Shown piece by piece: positions 33,650 through 41,723 of a stretch of DNA of 64,000 bases. Each line of letters starts with the position of its first letter. Within the stretch, counting starts at the first letter, position 1. The stretch is from Paeniglutamicibacter sulfureus. Its GTDB lineage: Bacteria > Actinomycetota > Actinomycetes > Actinomycetales > Micrococcaceae. The position numbers and the translations under genes were made by a program. The notes below the pieces were generated by a model, which was given only the letters and a program-made list of their open reading frames with translations, was not told the DNA's origin and ran no database searches. Location: the NCBI RefSeq assembly GCF_030512175.1, contig NZ_JAULBL010000002.1, positions 556,149 through 620,148 of the forward strand, read 5' to 3'.

Positions 33650-34450
33650 CTAACGGGCCGACCAGCCGCCGTCCATGGTGTAGCTGGCGCCGGTGACCAT
33701 CGAGGCCTCGTCACCGGCCAGCCAGGCCACCAGCGAGGCGACTTCCTCCGGCTCGACCAGGCGCTTGATGGCGCTCTCGGTCAGCATGATCTTGGCCAGC
33801 ACCTCGGACTCGGGGATGGAATGGACGCGGGCCTGGTCCGCCAGCTGCTTCTCCACCAGCGGGGTCCGCACGTAGCCGGGGTTGACGCAATTGCTGGTCA
33901 CCCCGAACTCCCCGCCCTCCAGCGCGGTGACCTTGGACAGGCCCTCGAGCCCGTGCTTGGCCGTCACGTAGGCGGACTTGAACGCGGAGGCGCGCAACCC
34001 GTGCACGGAGGAGACGTTGATGATCCGTCCGAATCCCTGCGCGTACATCTTGGGCAGCGCCGCGCGGATCAACAGGAACGGGACCTCCACCATGAGGGTC
34101 ATGATCCGGCGGAAGTCCGCCGGCTCGAAGTCCTGGATCGGGCTGACGTGCTGGATCCCGGCGTTGTTGACCAGGATGTCCACCCCGTCCAGCGCCTGCG
34201 CCAGTTTTTCGTCGGTGACGGCGGCCGGGTCGAGCAAATCCACCGCCCAGGCGGTGCCGCCGACTTCCGCGGCCACCGTCCTGGCTCCCGCCGCGTCCTT
34301 GTCAGCGACGACGACGTGGGCGCCGCGGGCGGCCAGCGTGCGCGCCGCGGCCAGGCCGATCCCGCTGGCGCCGCCGGTGACCAGCGCCCGCCTTCCCGAG
34401 AGCGGCTGCAGGGCGGACGTGGTCGTCCGTTCGGTTTCCTGGTTCGTCAT
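33650..34450 (-). CDS. 3-hydroxybutyrate dehydrogenase (SDR family)
   Basis: 266 residues from ATG 34450, with AAGGGAAA upstream. SDR cofactor motif ALVTGGASGIGLAAARTL; NNAGIQHVSPI; and the catalytic region SSVHGLRASAFKSAYVTAKH (Ser-Tyr-x3-Lys), whose HGL..S.FKSAY form is characteristic of D-3-hydroxybutyrate dehydrogenases. It oxidises 3-hydroxybutyrate to acetoacetate with NAD+. The MHS transporter gene upstream on the same strand, 47 bases away, may import its substrate. Confidence 0.88.
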   Translation of the reverse strand: MTNQETERTTTSALQPLSGRRALVTGGASGIGLAAARTLAARGAHVVVADKDAAGARTVAAEVGGTAWAVDLLDPAAVTDEKLAQALDGVDILVNNAGIQHVSPIQDFEPADFRRIMTLMVEVPFLLIRAALPKMYAQGFGRIINVSSVHGLRASAFKSAYVTAKHGLEGLSKVTALEGGEFGVTSNCVNPGYVRTPLVEKQLADQARVHSIPESEVLAKIMLTESAIKRLVEPEEVASLVAWLAGDEASMVTGASYTMDGGWSAR

Positions 34451-34497
34451 GTGTTTTCCCTTGGGTAGAACGTGGTGGGTGCGGGGCGCGGGGGCGC

Positions 34498-35871
34498 TTA
34501 GCCGTTGACCCGGGCGGTGTTCAGCCCGTGCTTGCGGGCATCGGCGTCGTCGATGTCGTGGAGCGAGGCGCCACGGGTTTCCTTCAGGGTCACCACCGCG
34601 ACGGCGGTGACGGCGCAGGCCGCCGCGACGTAGATGGCCACCGGCAGCCAGGAGCCGAAGTCCTTGAGCAAGGCGGTCGCGATGATCGGCGCCATCGAGC
34701 CGGCCACGATCGAGGTGACCTGGTAGCCCAGGGAAACCCCGGAGTAGCGCATGCGGGTCGGGAACATCTCGGCCATGATGGCCGGCTGCCCGGCGTACAT
34801 CAGCGCGTGGAAGCACAGTCCGATGGTGACGGCCAGGATGATGACGACCGGGTTGCGGGTGTCGAACATCGGGAAGGCGAAGAACGCCCAGGTGGCTCCG
34901 AGCACCGCTCCGGCCAGGTAGACCGGCTTGCGCCCGAAGGCATCGGAGAGCCGTCCGACCTGCGGGATCACCAGGAAGTGGATGACGTGGGCGACCAGCA
35001 GGGCCAGCAGCAGCTGGCTCGTGTCATAGGCGTGCACTGTCTTCAGGTACACGATGGTGAAGGAGACGATGATGTAGTAGAGGATGTTCTCGGCAAAGCG
35101 CAGGCCCATGGCCCCGAAGATGCCCTTGGGGTACTTCTTCACAACTTCAAGCACGCCGTAGCTGACTGCCTTGTCGGCTTCCACCTGGGCGCGGGCCTCA
35201 AGGAAGATCGGCGCCTCGGACACGTGGGTGCGGATGTAGTAGCCGATGACGACGATGACCGCGGACAGCCAGAAGGCCACGCGCCAGCCCCAGGAAAGGA
35301 ACTGGTCGGACGGAAGGATCCAGCTCATGCCCAGCAGCACCAGGGTGGCCAGCAGGTTGCCCACCGGAACGGCGGCCTGCGGCCAGCTGGACCAGAACGC
35401 ACGCGACTTGTTCGGGCTGTGCTCGGCCACCAGCAGGACGGCACCGCCCCATTCGCCGCCCACGGCGAAGCCCTGAATGAAGCGCAGGATCACCAGCAGC
35501 GCCGGGGCCCAGTAGCCAATGGAGTTGAAGCCCGGTAGGCAGCCCATCAGGAACGTGGCCACGCCGACCATGATGATGGTGACCTGCAGCGTGTGCTTGC
35601 GCCCGAGCTTGTCGCCGATCTGGCCGAACACGATGCCGCCCAGCGGCCGGGCGATGAACCCCACCGCGTAGGTCAGGAATGCCGCGATGATGCCGTCCAG
35701 CTCGCTGTCGGCGTTGGGGAAGAAGAACTTGCCGAAGACCAGGGAAGCCGCGGTGGCGTAGAGGAAGAACTCGTACCACTCCACCACCGTGCCCACCATC
35801 GAGGCGGCGACAATCTTTCTCAGCCCCGAGTCCTCTTTCGTGCCTACATCCGTTGGCTGGTTGACGCTCAT
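34498..35871 (-). CDS. MFS transporter, metabolite:H+ symporter (MHS) family
   Basis: 457 residues from ATG 35871, with AAAGGAG upstream. Twelve membrane helices; the MHS N-terminal signature is VGTVVEWYEFFLYATAASLV and the MFS loop motif is GDKLGRKHTLQ. RFIQGFAVGGEWGGAVLLVAE is highly conserved in MHS members (ShiA, ProP, KgtP relatives). These carry organic acids or osmolytes with protons. The 3-hydroxybutyrate dehydrogenase gene follows, so ketone-body or hydroxy-acid uptake is a reasonable guess. It is divergent from a LysR gene. Confidence 0.9.
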   Translation of the reverse strand: MSVNQPTDVGTKEDSGLRKIVAASMVGTVVEWYEFFLYATAASLVFGKFFFPNADSELDGIIAAFLTYAVGFIARPLGGIVFGQIGDKLGRKHTLQVTIIMVGVATFLMGCLPGFNSIGYWAPALLVILRFIQGFAVGGEWGGAVLLVAEHSPNKSRAFWSSWPQAAVPVGNLLATLVLLGMSWILPSDQFLSWGWRVAFWLSAVIVVIGYYIRTHVSEAPIFLEARAQVEADKAVSYGVLEVVKKYPKGIFGAMGLRFAENILYYIIVSFTIVYLKTVHAYDTSQLLLALLVAHVIHFLVIPQVGRLSDAFGRKPVYLAGAVLGATWAFFAFPMFDTRNPVVIILAVTIGLCFHALMYAGQPAIMAEMFPTRMRYSGVSLGYQVTSIVAGSMAPIIATALLKDFGSWLPVAIYVAAACAVTAVAVVTLKETRGASLHDIDDADARKHGLNTARVNG

Positions 35872-35950
35872 CGGCGCACTCCTTTGTTCTGCCGGTGTCT
35901 GCGTCGACCTCGGCGTTGCGGGTGGTCCTGTGACCCATCGCACAGGAAGA

Positions 35951-36016
35951 CTGCACCCAGTATGGACACGAACCCGACTCTGCAACAATGACCACTTAGG
36001 CAGAGATCGGGTGCAG
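35951..36016. promoter_or_regulatory. Widely spaced inverted repeat in the MFS-LysR divergent promoter
   Basis: CTGCACCC (35951-35958) and GGGTGCAG (36009-36016) are perfect complements 50 bases apart in the 155-bp gap between the divergent genes. LysR proteins often bind two half-sites and bend DNA, so this could be the autoregulatory region. The pairing could also be chance, since the arms are GC-rich. Confidence 0.35.
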
Positions 36017-36026
36017 AATTGCAGAT

Positions 36027-36959
36027 ATGAAATCCCCGTCACCCGGCGGCACCGCCGCCAACCCCGATGACCTGCTGATCCTGCTCGCCGTGGCGCGCAC
36101 CGGGCGCTTCACGACCGCGGCCGAAAGCCTGGGCCTGAACCACACCACCGTCTCGCGCCGGATCGCCGCCCTGGAAAAGGCCCTTGGGGGCCGAACGCTG
36201 GCGCGCACCGTAGGCGGGTGGGAGCTGACGGACCTGGGCCGAAGGGCAGTGCGGGCGGCGGAGGACGTGGAAACCGCGGTGGCCACCATCGTGGCGGGCG
36301 ATGAAGACGCGGACAAGATCGCCGGCGTGGTGCGCATTTCCGCCACCGACGGATTCAGTGCGTTCATCATTGCCCCGGCGGTGGCCCAGCTGCGCCGAAA
36401 GCACCCGAAGCTCAGCGTGGAGATCGTCAACGTCACCCGCCGGGCGCTGCAGCACCGCTCCGGGCTGGACCTGGAGGTGGTGGTCGGCGAGCCGCAGGTG
36501 CACCGGGCGGAGGCGATCCGGCTCGGCGACTACACGCTGGGGATGTACGCCTCGCGCCGCTACCTGGATGAATTCGGCACGCCCTCCGGTGTCACCGAAC
36601 TGGGCGCACACGGGCTGGTGTACTTCGTCGACTCGATGCTGCAGGTCGATGACCTGGATGCCCCGCGCCGGCTGGTTCCCGGGATGTCGGATGCGCTCAG
36701 CTCCACCAACGTCTTCGTCCACGTCGAGGCCACGCGTGCCGGGGCCGGGATCGGCTTCCTGCCCTGCTACATGGCCGACCGCCACCCGGATCTGGTGCGG
36801 CTGTTGCCCGGGGACTTTGCCGAACGGCTGCCGTACTGGATGGTGCTGCGCCCGGACTCGCTGCGCCAGCCCGCGGTCGCCGCGGTGGCGCAGGCGCTGC
36901 GGAACCGCACGGCCGCCGTCCAGGAGGCCCTGCTGGGCGCCGAGGTGCTGGAGTACTGA
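36027..36959 (+). CDS. LysR-family transcriptional regulator
   Basis: 310 residues. HTH at about 14-70: LLILLAVARTGRFTTAAESL, then LNHTTVSRRIAALEKALGG. The substrate-binding domain covers about 98-300. NHTTVSRR instead of the more usual Q-PALS-Q places it in the subgroup of short-target regulators often linked to transporters. It is divergent from the MHS transporter and 3-hydroxybutyrate dehydrogenase genes, its probable targets. Confidence 0.92.
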   Translation: MKSPSPGGTAANPDDLLILLAVARTGRFTTAAESLGLNHTTVSRRIAALEKALGGRTLARTVGGWELTDLGRRAVRAAEDVETAVATIVAGDEDADKIAGVVRISATDGFSAFIIAPAVAQLRRKHPKLSVEIVNVTRRALQHRSGLDLEVVVGEPQVHRAEAIRLGDYTLGMYASRRYLDEFGTPSGVTELGAHGLVYFVDSMLQVDDLDAPRRLVPGMSDALSSTNVFVHVEATRAGAGIGFLPCYMADRHPDLVRLLPGDFAERLPYWMVLRPDSLRQPAVAAVAQALRNRTAAVQEALLGAEVLEY

Positions 36960-36983
36960 GGATTCCCCGGGCACCGCCCGGGC

Positions 36984-37943
36984 TCAGCCCAGCAGGTTGA
37001 CCGGCGTCCCCGCCGCCCAGGCGGCAATGTCCTTGACCGCGCCGGTGTAAAAGATCCTGAACTGGTCCTCGGTCACGTAGCCCAGATGCGGGGTGGCGAT
37101 CACCCCGGGGGTATGGGCCAGGCGGTGGTTGGCGGGCAGGGGCTCGATGTCGAATACGTCGATGGCGGCCAGCGCCGGGGCGCCGAATTCCAATGCAGCC
37201 ACCAGGGCATCCTCGTCGATGATGGCGCTGCGCGAGGTGTTGACCAGGATCGAGCCGTGCTTCATCAGCGCCAGCTGCCGCGCTCCCACCACGCCGGTGG
37301 AACGCTCGGAGAGCTTGAGGTGGATGGTGAGCACGTCGCTGCGCGCAAAGAGCTCATCCTCGCCGACCAGCTCGACCCCGACCTCCGCGGCGCGTTCGGC
37401 GGTGAGGTTCTGGCTGTGGGCGATGACGCGCATTCCGAAGGCCTGGCCGATGCGGGCGACCTGGCTTCCCAGCTTGCCCAGGCCGTAGACCCCGAGGGCC
37501 TTTCCCGACAGCTCGGTGCCCAGGGTCTGCTGCCATGGTTGGTCGGGTGCCGCCGGGCGTGCGGCGGAGAACAACTCGACATCCAGGCGGCGGGCCGCCG
37601 CCATGATCAGCGCCCAGGTGTGTTCGGTAGCCGCCGCGGGGCTGCCGGCGGTGCCGCACACGGTGATGCCCAAGTCGCTCGCCGCGTCCAGGTCGATCGA
37701 GGCATTGCGCATGCCCGTGGTGACCAGCAGCCGCAACGACGGGAGCCGGCGCAGCCGCTCCGCGGTGAAGGGTGTGCGTTCGCGCATGGCCACGATGACG
37801 TCGAAGTCCCGCAGCGCGGCGGCGACCGCGGAATCGTCGTGCCCCAGGAACGCGGTGAAGAAAACGACCTCGCCGGGAAGCGAATCCCAGTCGGCGAGGG
37901 AAGAGGCAACGTCTTGGTAGTCATCGAGGACGGCTATGCGCAT
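36984..37943 (-). CDS. D-2-hydroxyacid dehydrogenase family protein
   Basis: 319 residues. NAD-binding fold with GKALGVYGLGKLGSQVARIG, and the catalytic set: Arg in VNTSRSAIIDEDAL, Glu in DVFDIEPLP and His in TPHLGYVTE. MRERTPFTAERL and TTGMRNASIDLDAA complete the substrate domain. It would reduce or oxidise a 2-oxo/2-hydroxy acid in the cytoplasm; the substrate is not determined. It converges with lysR, leaving a 24-base gap that contains a small GC hairpin (CCCGGGC/GCCCGGG). Confidence 0.9.
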   Translation of the reverse strand: MRIAVLDDYQDVASSLADWDSLPGEVVFFTAFLGHDDSAVAAALRDFDVIVAMRERTPFTAERLRRLPSLRLLVTTGMRNASIDLDAASDLGITVCGTAGSPAAATEHTWALIMAAARRLDVELFSAARPAAPDQPWQQTLGTELSGKALGVYGLGKLGSQVARIGQAFGMRVIAHSQNLTAERAAEVGVELVGEDELFARSDVLTIHLKLSERSTGVVGARQLALMKHGSILVNTSRSAIIDEDALVAALEFGAPALAAIDVFDIEPLPANHRLAHTPGVIATPHLGYVTEDQFRIFYTGAVKDIAAWAAGTPVNLLG

Positions 37944-38136
37944 GGCCCCAGTCTAGAAGCCCCGGGGCGGGTACGGTGCAGACACGGCCGCGGTGCACCG
38001 ACGCGAACCCGGAAGATGCCGCCCGGTCGCGCCGTTGAACGAACCGAAAGACGGACAAGTCCATGAACGGGCGGCAGGGCGTTCCGTGGCGGATACCCCT
38101 GCCGGCCGCTCGCCTCGGACCATTGCCCCCCGGCGG

Positions 38137-39015
38137 TTAGGCCTGTTGGGTGGCCAATTCACCGGCGGCGGAGCGAACAGCCTGGGCCAGCGTCGTGGCG
38201 GGCCGGCCGATCAGGGAGCTCAGGGCGTTGCCCTCGACGAGCAGCTCGCCGCGGGCGATGCCGCTGTCGCTGTCTGCCAGGATCCTCGCGAAGGACTCGG
38301 GCACCCCGGCGCCCACGAGCAAGCGCGAGAAATCCTCCTCCGGCAAGTCCTGGTAGGTCACTGTCTGGCCCGTGGCGGTGCTGACCTCGCGGGCCAGATC
38401 GTCAAGGGTGAAGGATTCTTCGCCGCCCAGCTCGTAGACCATGCCCGCCTGGTCGTCCGCGAGAAGCACCGCCGCGGCGGCCTGTGCCAGATCGGCCCGG
38501 CTGGCGCCGTTGAGCCGGCCTTCGCCCGCGCTGCCGAAGACCGAGCCATGCTGCAGGTATCCTTCCAGCTGGTCGGTGTAGTTTTCCAGGTACCAGCCGT
38601 TGCGCAACAGGACGTAGGGGATCCCGGAGTCGCGCAGTGCCCGCTCGGTTACCTGGTGGTCCTCGGCCAGGGCCATGGTGGTGGTGTCGGCGTTGGGGAT
38701 GCTGGTGTAGGCCAGCAGCTGGACACCTGCCTCCTTGGCGGTCTCGATGACGTCGAGGTGCTGGGCCACGCGCGGACCCGGCTCACTGCCGGATACCAGC
38801 AGCAATTTCTCGACACCGGTGAATGCCTCGCGCAGCGATGCGGGGTCGGAGTAGTCCATGGCGCGGACCTTGACCCCGAGTTGGGCGAGGTCGGCGAGCC
38901 TCGAAAGGTTCCTGCCCCCGGCCACAATCTGTTCCGCTGGAACGTTTCGCTCCAGGAGTGCTTCAACAACGAGGCGGCCGAGCTTGCCGGTGGCGCCGGT
39001 GACGAGAATGGTCAT
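38137..39015 (-). CDS. NmrA-type NAD(P)H:quinone oxidoreductase-like protein (QorB/YtfG family)
   Basis: 292 residues. Atypical SDR: MTILVTGATGKLGRLVVEAL at the start, AGGRNLSRLADLAQLGVKV, then LLAYTSIPNADTTTMALAEDH, as in E. coli QOR2. It lacks the Tyr-x3-Lys catalytic pair of classical SDRs. The likely role is two-electron reduction of quinones or a redox-sensing function. It is monocistronic. The AT-richer leader (39020-39110) may hold a HxlR-type site as seen at homologous genes, but no such regulator is in the window. Confidence 0.83.
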   Translation of the reverse strand: MTILVTGATGKLGRLVVEALLERNVPAEQIVAGGRNLSRLADLAQLGVKVRAMDYSDPASLREAFTGVEKLLLVSGSEPGPRVAQHLDVIETAKEAGVQLLAYTSIPNADTTTMALAEDHQVTERALRDSGIPYVLLRNGWYLENYTDQLEGYLQHGSVFGSAGEGRLNGASRADLAQAAAAVLLADDQAGMVYELGGEESFTLDDLAREVSTATGQTVTYQDLPEEDFSRLLVGAGVPESFARILADSDSGIARGELLVEGNALSSLIGRPATTLAQAVRSAAGELATQQA

Positions 39016-39261
39016 GGGGGAGTCCCTTCAAGGAATAATGACTGTCCCCCATCACAACCGCGGATCCGGAACATTACTTCCCGAAAGTCGGAACGCACTT
39101 TAATGCAAGGTGTTTTCACCTCGGCAACCCGGCGCCTCCAACCATTGGATGTTGAGTGCCGCGGTGAGCCGGGATTTGATTCCGCGCTTGCTACGGGCGA
39201 ACAGCACTATCGGTGTTTTGCCTGGTCCGCTCACGGCGTGGTCTCTTGGATCCGGGGCGTA

Positions 39262-39684
39262 TTAGGCGGCGGCTGGAGCGAGGGACTCGATGAGGCCCTC
39301 GATTCGGGTCTTGATTTCGTCGCGGATCGGGCGGACTGCGACTACGCCCTGGCCGGCGGGGTCCTCGAGGACCCAGTCCTCGTAGCGCTTGCCGGGGAAA
39401 TACGGGCACTCGTCGCCGCAACCCATGGTGATGACGACGTCGGATTCCTTGACGGCTTCGGTCGTGAGGACCTTGGGGATCTCGGCGGACATGTCGATGC
39501 CGAGTTCGGCCATGGCCTCGACGGCGGCCGGGTTGACCGCGTCCGCGGGCTGCGAGCCCGCCGAACGGACCTCGATGGCGCCGCGGGAAAGCGTGGTGAG
39601 GAACGCGGCGGCCATCTGGGAGCGGCCCGCGTTGTGCACGCAGACGAAGAGGACGGATGGCTTCTTGGTGGTTTCAGTGCTCAC
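39262..39684 (-). CDS. arsC: Arsenate reductase ArsC, low-molecular-weight phosphatase fold
   Basis: 140 residues. The P-loop is VLFVCVHNAGRSQMAAAF (C-x5-R), and the second redox pair lies in TMGCGDECPYFPGKRYEDW. This is the phosphatase-fold ArsC that reduces arsenate to arsenite using thioredoxin or mycothiol; the two later cysteines fit a disulfide relay. It is 60 bases downstream of the ArsR-phosphatase fusion on the same strand and is probably co-transcribed. No arsenite pump gene is next to it; the divergent aquaporin may release the product. Confidence 0.92.
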   Translation of the reverse strand: MSTETTKKPSVLFVCVHNAGRSQMAAAFLTTLSRGAIEVRSAGSQPADAVNPAAVEAMAELGIDMSAEIPKVLTTEAVKESDVVITMGCGDECPYFPGKRYEDWVLEDPAGQGVVAVRPIRDEIKTRIEGLIESLAPAAA

Positions 39685-39744
39685 TGGATTCTCCTGTGGT
39701 GGGCGGGGCTGGTGTCTGTTTGGATTGGGTTCGGGGATTCGCGG

Positions 39745-40419
39745 CTAGGCGGCGTGCAGCCGGGGCGCGAGGCCTTGGACGCGGCGGGCGATATCGAGGT
39801 AGGCGTCTTCGAAGGCTGCGCCGGTGTCCAGGCGCAGGGGATCGGGAACGGACCAATGGATGCCGTCCAGCTCGGTCAGTTCCTCGTGGGCGTTGTCGCA
39901 CACCGTCACGACGAAGTCCCCATCGCGGGCCACCTGCTCCAAGCTTCGGGGCGCGAGGCTCGTAAGCTCCAGGCCATGGCGAAGGGCAACCTCGGTGGCG
40001 CCTTGGGCAATGCGGTCCGCCGGATGCGTCCCGGCCGAAGTCGCGGGGATTTCGCTGACTTGCCGCCAAAGCGCGGTCGCAAGTTGCGAACGGGCGCTAT
40101 TGCGCGTGCAGACAAACAGGATGCGGTGGGCACCGTGCTCGGTGCCCGGGACCAGCCCGTCCAGTGCGCCGGTGGCCAGCCGGAAATAGCTACGGCGCTT
40201 GTCCGCCTCGGAGCGTTGGCGCATGATGAGGCCGGCCCCTTCCAACGCGCGCAGGTGGTGGGAAAGCAGGTTCGAGGGCATTCCGAGCTCGGCCTGCAGC
40301 TCCTTGGGGGAAAGGTCGCCCAGGGTCAGCATGTCCACGATGCGCAGTCGCGCAGGATCCGCGAGGGCGGCATGCCTGGCGGCACGCTCCCTCAGGGAAT
40401 CCGTTAGCTCAATATTCAT
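39745..40419 (-). CDS. ArsR-type regulator fused to a low-molecular-weight phosphatase/arsenate reductase domain
   Basis: 224 residues in two domains. Residues 1-90 are an ArsR winged helix: LADPARLRIVDMLTLGDLSP and AELGMPSNLLSHHLRALEGAG. Residues 98-215 are an LMW-phosphatase fold with RILFVCTRNSARSQLA (Cys104, Arg110) and the general-acid region VPDPL. There is no cysteine in the DNA-binding half, so the usual ArsR arsenite site is absent and sensing may occur in the phosphatase half. Divergent from the aquaporin gene by 46 bases, with an inverted repeat between. Confidence 0.9.
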   Translation of the reverse strand: MNIELTDSLRERAARHAALADPARLRIVDMLTLGDLSPKELQAELGMPSNLLSHHLRALEGAGLIMRQRSEADKRRSYFRLATGALDGLVPGTEHGAHRILFVCTRNSARSQLATALWRQVSEIPATSAGTHPADRIAQGATEVALRHGLELTSLAPRSLEQVARDGDFVVTVCDNAHEELTELDGIHWSVPDPLRLDTGAAFEDAYLDIARRVQGLAPRLHAA

Positions 40420-40429
40420 TGGTTCAACT

Positions 40430-40455
40430 TTGACTGAGATAAATTATTCTGTCAA
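40430..40455. promoter_or_regulatory. Operator-like inverted repeat between the ArsR fusion and the aquaporin
   Basis: TTGAC (40430-40434) and GTCAA (40451-40455) frame an AT-rich centre containing ATAAATTAT. It fills most of the 46-base gap between the two divergent starts, so one bound dimer would control both directions. Symmetry and AT content resemble known ArsR boxes. Confidence 0.65.
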
Positions 40456-40465
40456 GCTGATTTCC

Positions 40466-41206
40466 ATGACTTCACACCAGCCGCCATTGTGGCGCCGCGC
40501 CATCGCCGAAGTGCTTGGAACCGGCTTGCTTGTGGCCATCGTCGTCGGTTCGGGGATTGCCGCCCAGCAGCTCTCCCCGAACGACATCGGCCTGCAGCTG
40601 CTCCAGAACAGCACCGCAACCGTGCTGGGCCTGACGGTGTTGATCCTCGTGTTGGGACCGGTCAGCGGCGCACACTTTAATCCCGTGGTTTCCCTGGTCG
40701 ACTCGATCCTGGGCAGGCGCAGCGGCACCGGGCTGAGCGTGCCCGAGCTTGGAACCTACGTGGTGGCGCAGACGGTGGGTGGCATCGGCGGCAGCGTCTT
40801 GGCGAACGCCATGTTCGAGGTGGGCACCTCAATTTCCACCAAGGACCGGGCCACCCCGGGGCATTTGCTGGCCGAGGTGGTTGCCACCGCCGGGCTCGTC
40901 CTGCTGATCTTCGCACTGGCCGCCACCAACAGGGGCGTGTTGGCCGCGCCGGCGGTTGGTGCCTACATCGGGGCGGCGTACTGGTTCACCTCCTCGACAT
41001 CGTTCGCGAACCCGGCCGTGACCGTGGGACGTATCTTCAGCGACACGTTTGCCGGCATCGCCCCCGCATCGGCCCCCGGCTTCATCGTGGCGCAGCTAAT
41101 TGGTGCGGCGGTGGGCCTGGGCCTGCTCCTTGTCCTGTTTCCGTTCGCGGGACGCTCCGCGGACGACGTGGTGCTCCCGCACGGCGCCCAGAGCTCCAAC
41201 CCCTAG
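40466..41206 (+). CDS. MIP/aquaporin-family channel of the arsenic locus (AqpS-like role)
   Basis: 246 residues from ATG 40466, six membrane helices plus two half-helices. The first pore motif is GAHFNPVVSLVDS, with NPV in place of NPA (residues 72-74). The second is SFANPAVTVGRIF, where the arginine that normally follows NPA in the selectivity filter is Val. These changes suggest a wider pore than in a water channel. With ArsR and ArsC alongside, passive arsenite release as described for Sinorhizobium AqpS is likely. Confidence 0.85.
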   Translation: MTSHQPPLWRRAIAEVLGTGLLVAIVVGSGIAAQQLSPNDIGLQLLQNSTATVLGLTVLILVLGPVSGAHFNPVVSLVDSILGRRSGTGLSVPELGTYVVAQTVGGIGGSVLANAMFEVGTSISTKDRATPGHLLAEVVATAGLVLLIFALAATNRGVLAAPAVGAYIGAAYWFTSSTSFANPAVTVGRIFSDTFAGIAPASAPGFIVAQLIGAAVGLGLLLVLFPFAGRSADDVVLPHGAQSSNP

Positions 41207-41247
41207 CAGTTGTCACCGACGGGCCGCGGACGCCCGGACATGATCCA

Positions 41248-41299
41248 AAAACGCCGGGTCCCTGACAATTCAGCTGAATCGTCAGGGGCCCGGCGTTTT
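41248..41299. terminator. Strong bidirectional terminator
   Basis: AAAACGCCGGG... pairs with ...CCCGGCGTTTT, and the inner arms CCCTGAC/GTCAGGG extend the stem to about 18 bp with one mismatch. A-run on the left and T-run on the right serve both the aquaporin and pca transcripts. Confidence 0.93.
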
Positions 41300-41315
41300 G
41301 TGTGTGGCAGGAAGC

Positions 41316-41723
41316 CTACTTGGCGTCCTGCGCCTCATATTCGGCAAGGACTGCCTTGCCGATCTTGAAAGCGGTGTTGGCCGCAGGCACCGAGCAGTAG
41401 ATGGCCGACTGCAGGAAGACTTCCTTGATCTCGTCCGGGGTCATGCCGTTGCGCAATGCGGCGTGCACGTGCATTTCCAGTTCTTCCCAGTAGCCGCCGG
41501 CGATCAGCGCGGTCAGCGTGATGGCGCTGCGTGTGGTGCGCGGAAGCCCGTCGCGGGTCCAGATGGTGCCCCAGGCGTAGCGGGTGATCATTTCCTGGAA
41601 CTCGTCGGTGAAGTTGGTCGAGTTGGCCGTGGCGCGCTCGACGTGTTCGGTGCCCAGGACCTGCTTGCGGACCTCGAGCCCGGCGTCGTAGGTGTCGCCG
41701 GGCAGGCGGGAAGAATCGGTCAT
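41316..41723 (-). CDS. pcaC: 4-carboxymuconolactone decarboxylase PcaC
   Basis: 135 residues from ATG 41723. Decarboxylates 4-carboxymuconolactone to 3-oxoadipate enol-lactone in the protocatechuate branch of the beta-ketoadipate pathway. Family motifs: RYAWGTIWTRDGLPRTTRS, then MHVHAALRNGMTPDEIKEVF and the end YCSVPAANTAFKIG. The start overlaps the pcaD stop (ATGA). Many actinobacteria carry a fused PcaL (PcaD+PcaC); here the two remain separate and overlap in different frames. Last gene before the terminator. Confidence 0.96.
   Translation of the reverse strand: MTDSSRLPGDTYDAGLEVRKQVLGTEHVERATANSTNFTDEFQEMITRYAWGTIWTRDGLPRTTRSAITLTALIAGGYWEELEMHVHAALRNGMTPDEIKEVFLQSAIYCSVPAANTAFKIGKAVLAEYEAQDAK

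Noticed and set aside
37993-40407. 804-codon open frame on the plus strand
   Set aside because: Runs antisense through the NmrA-like gene, arsC and the ArsR fusion, all of which have recognised motifs and ribosome sites.
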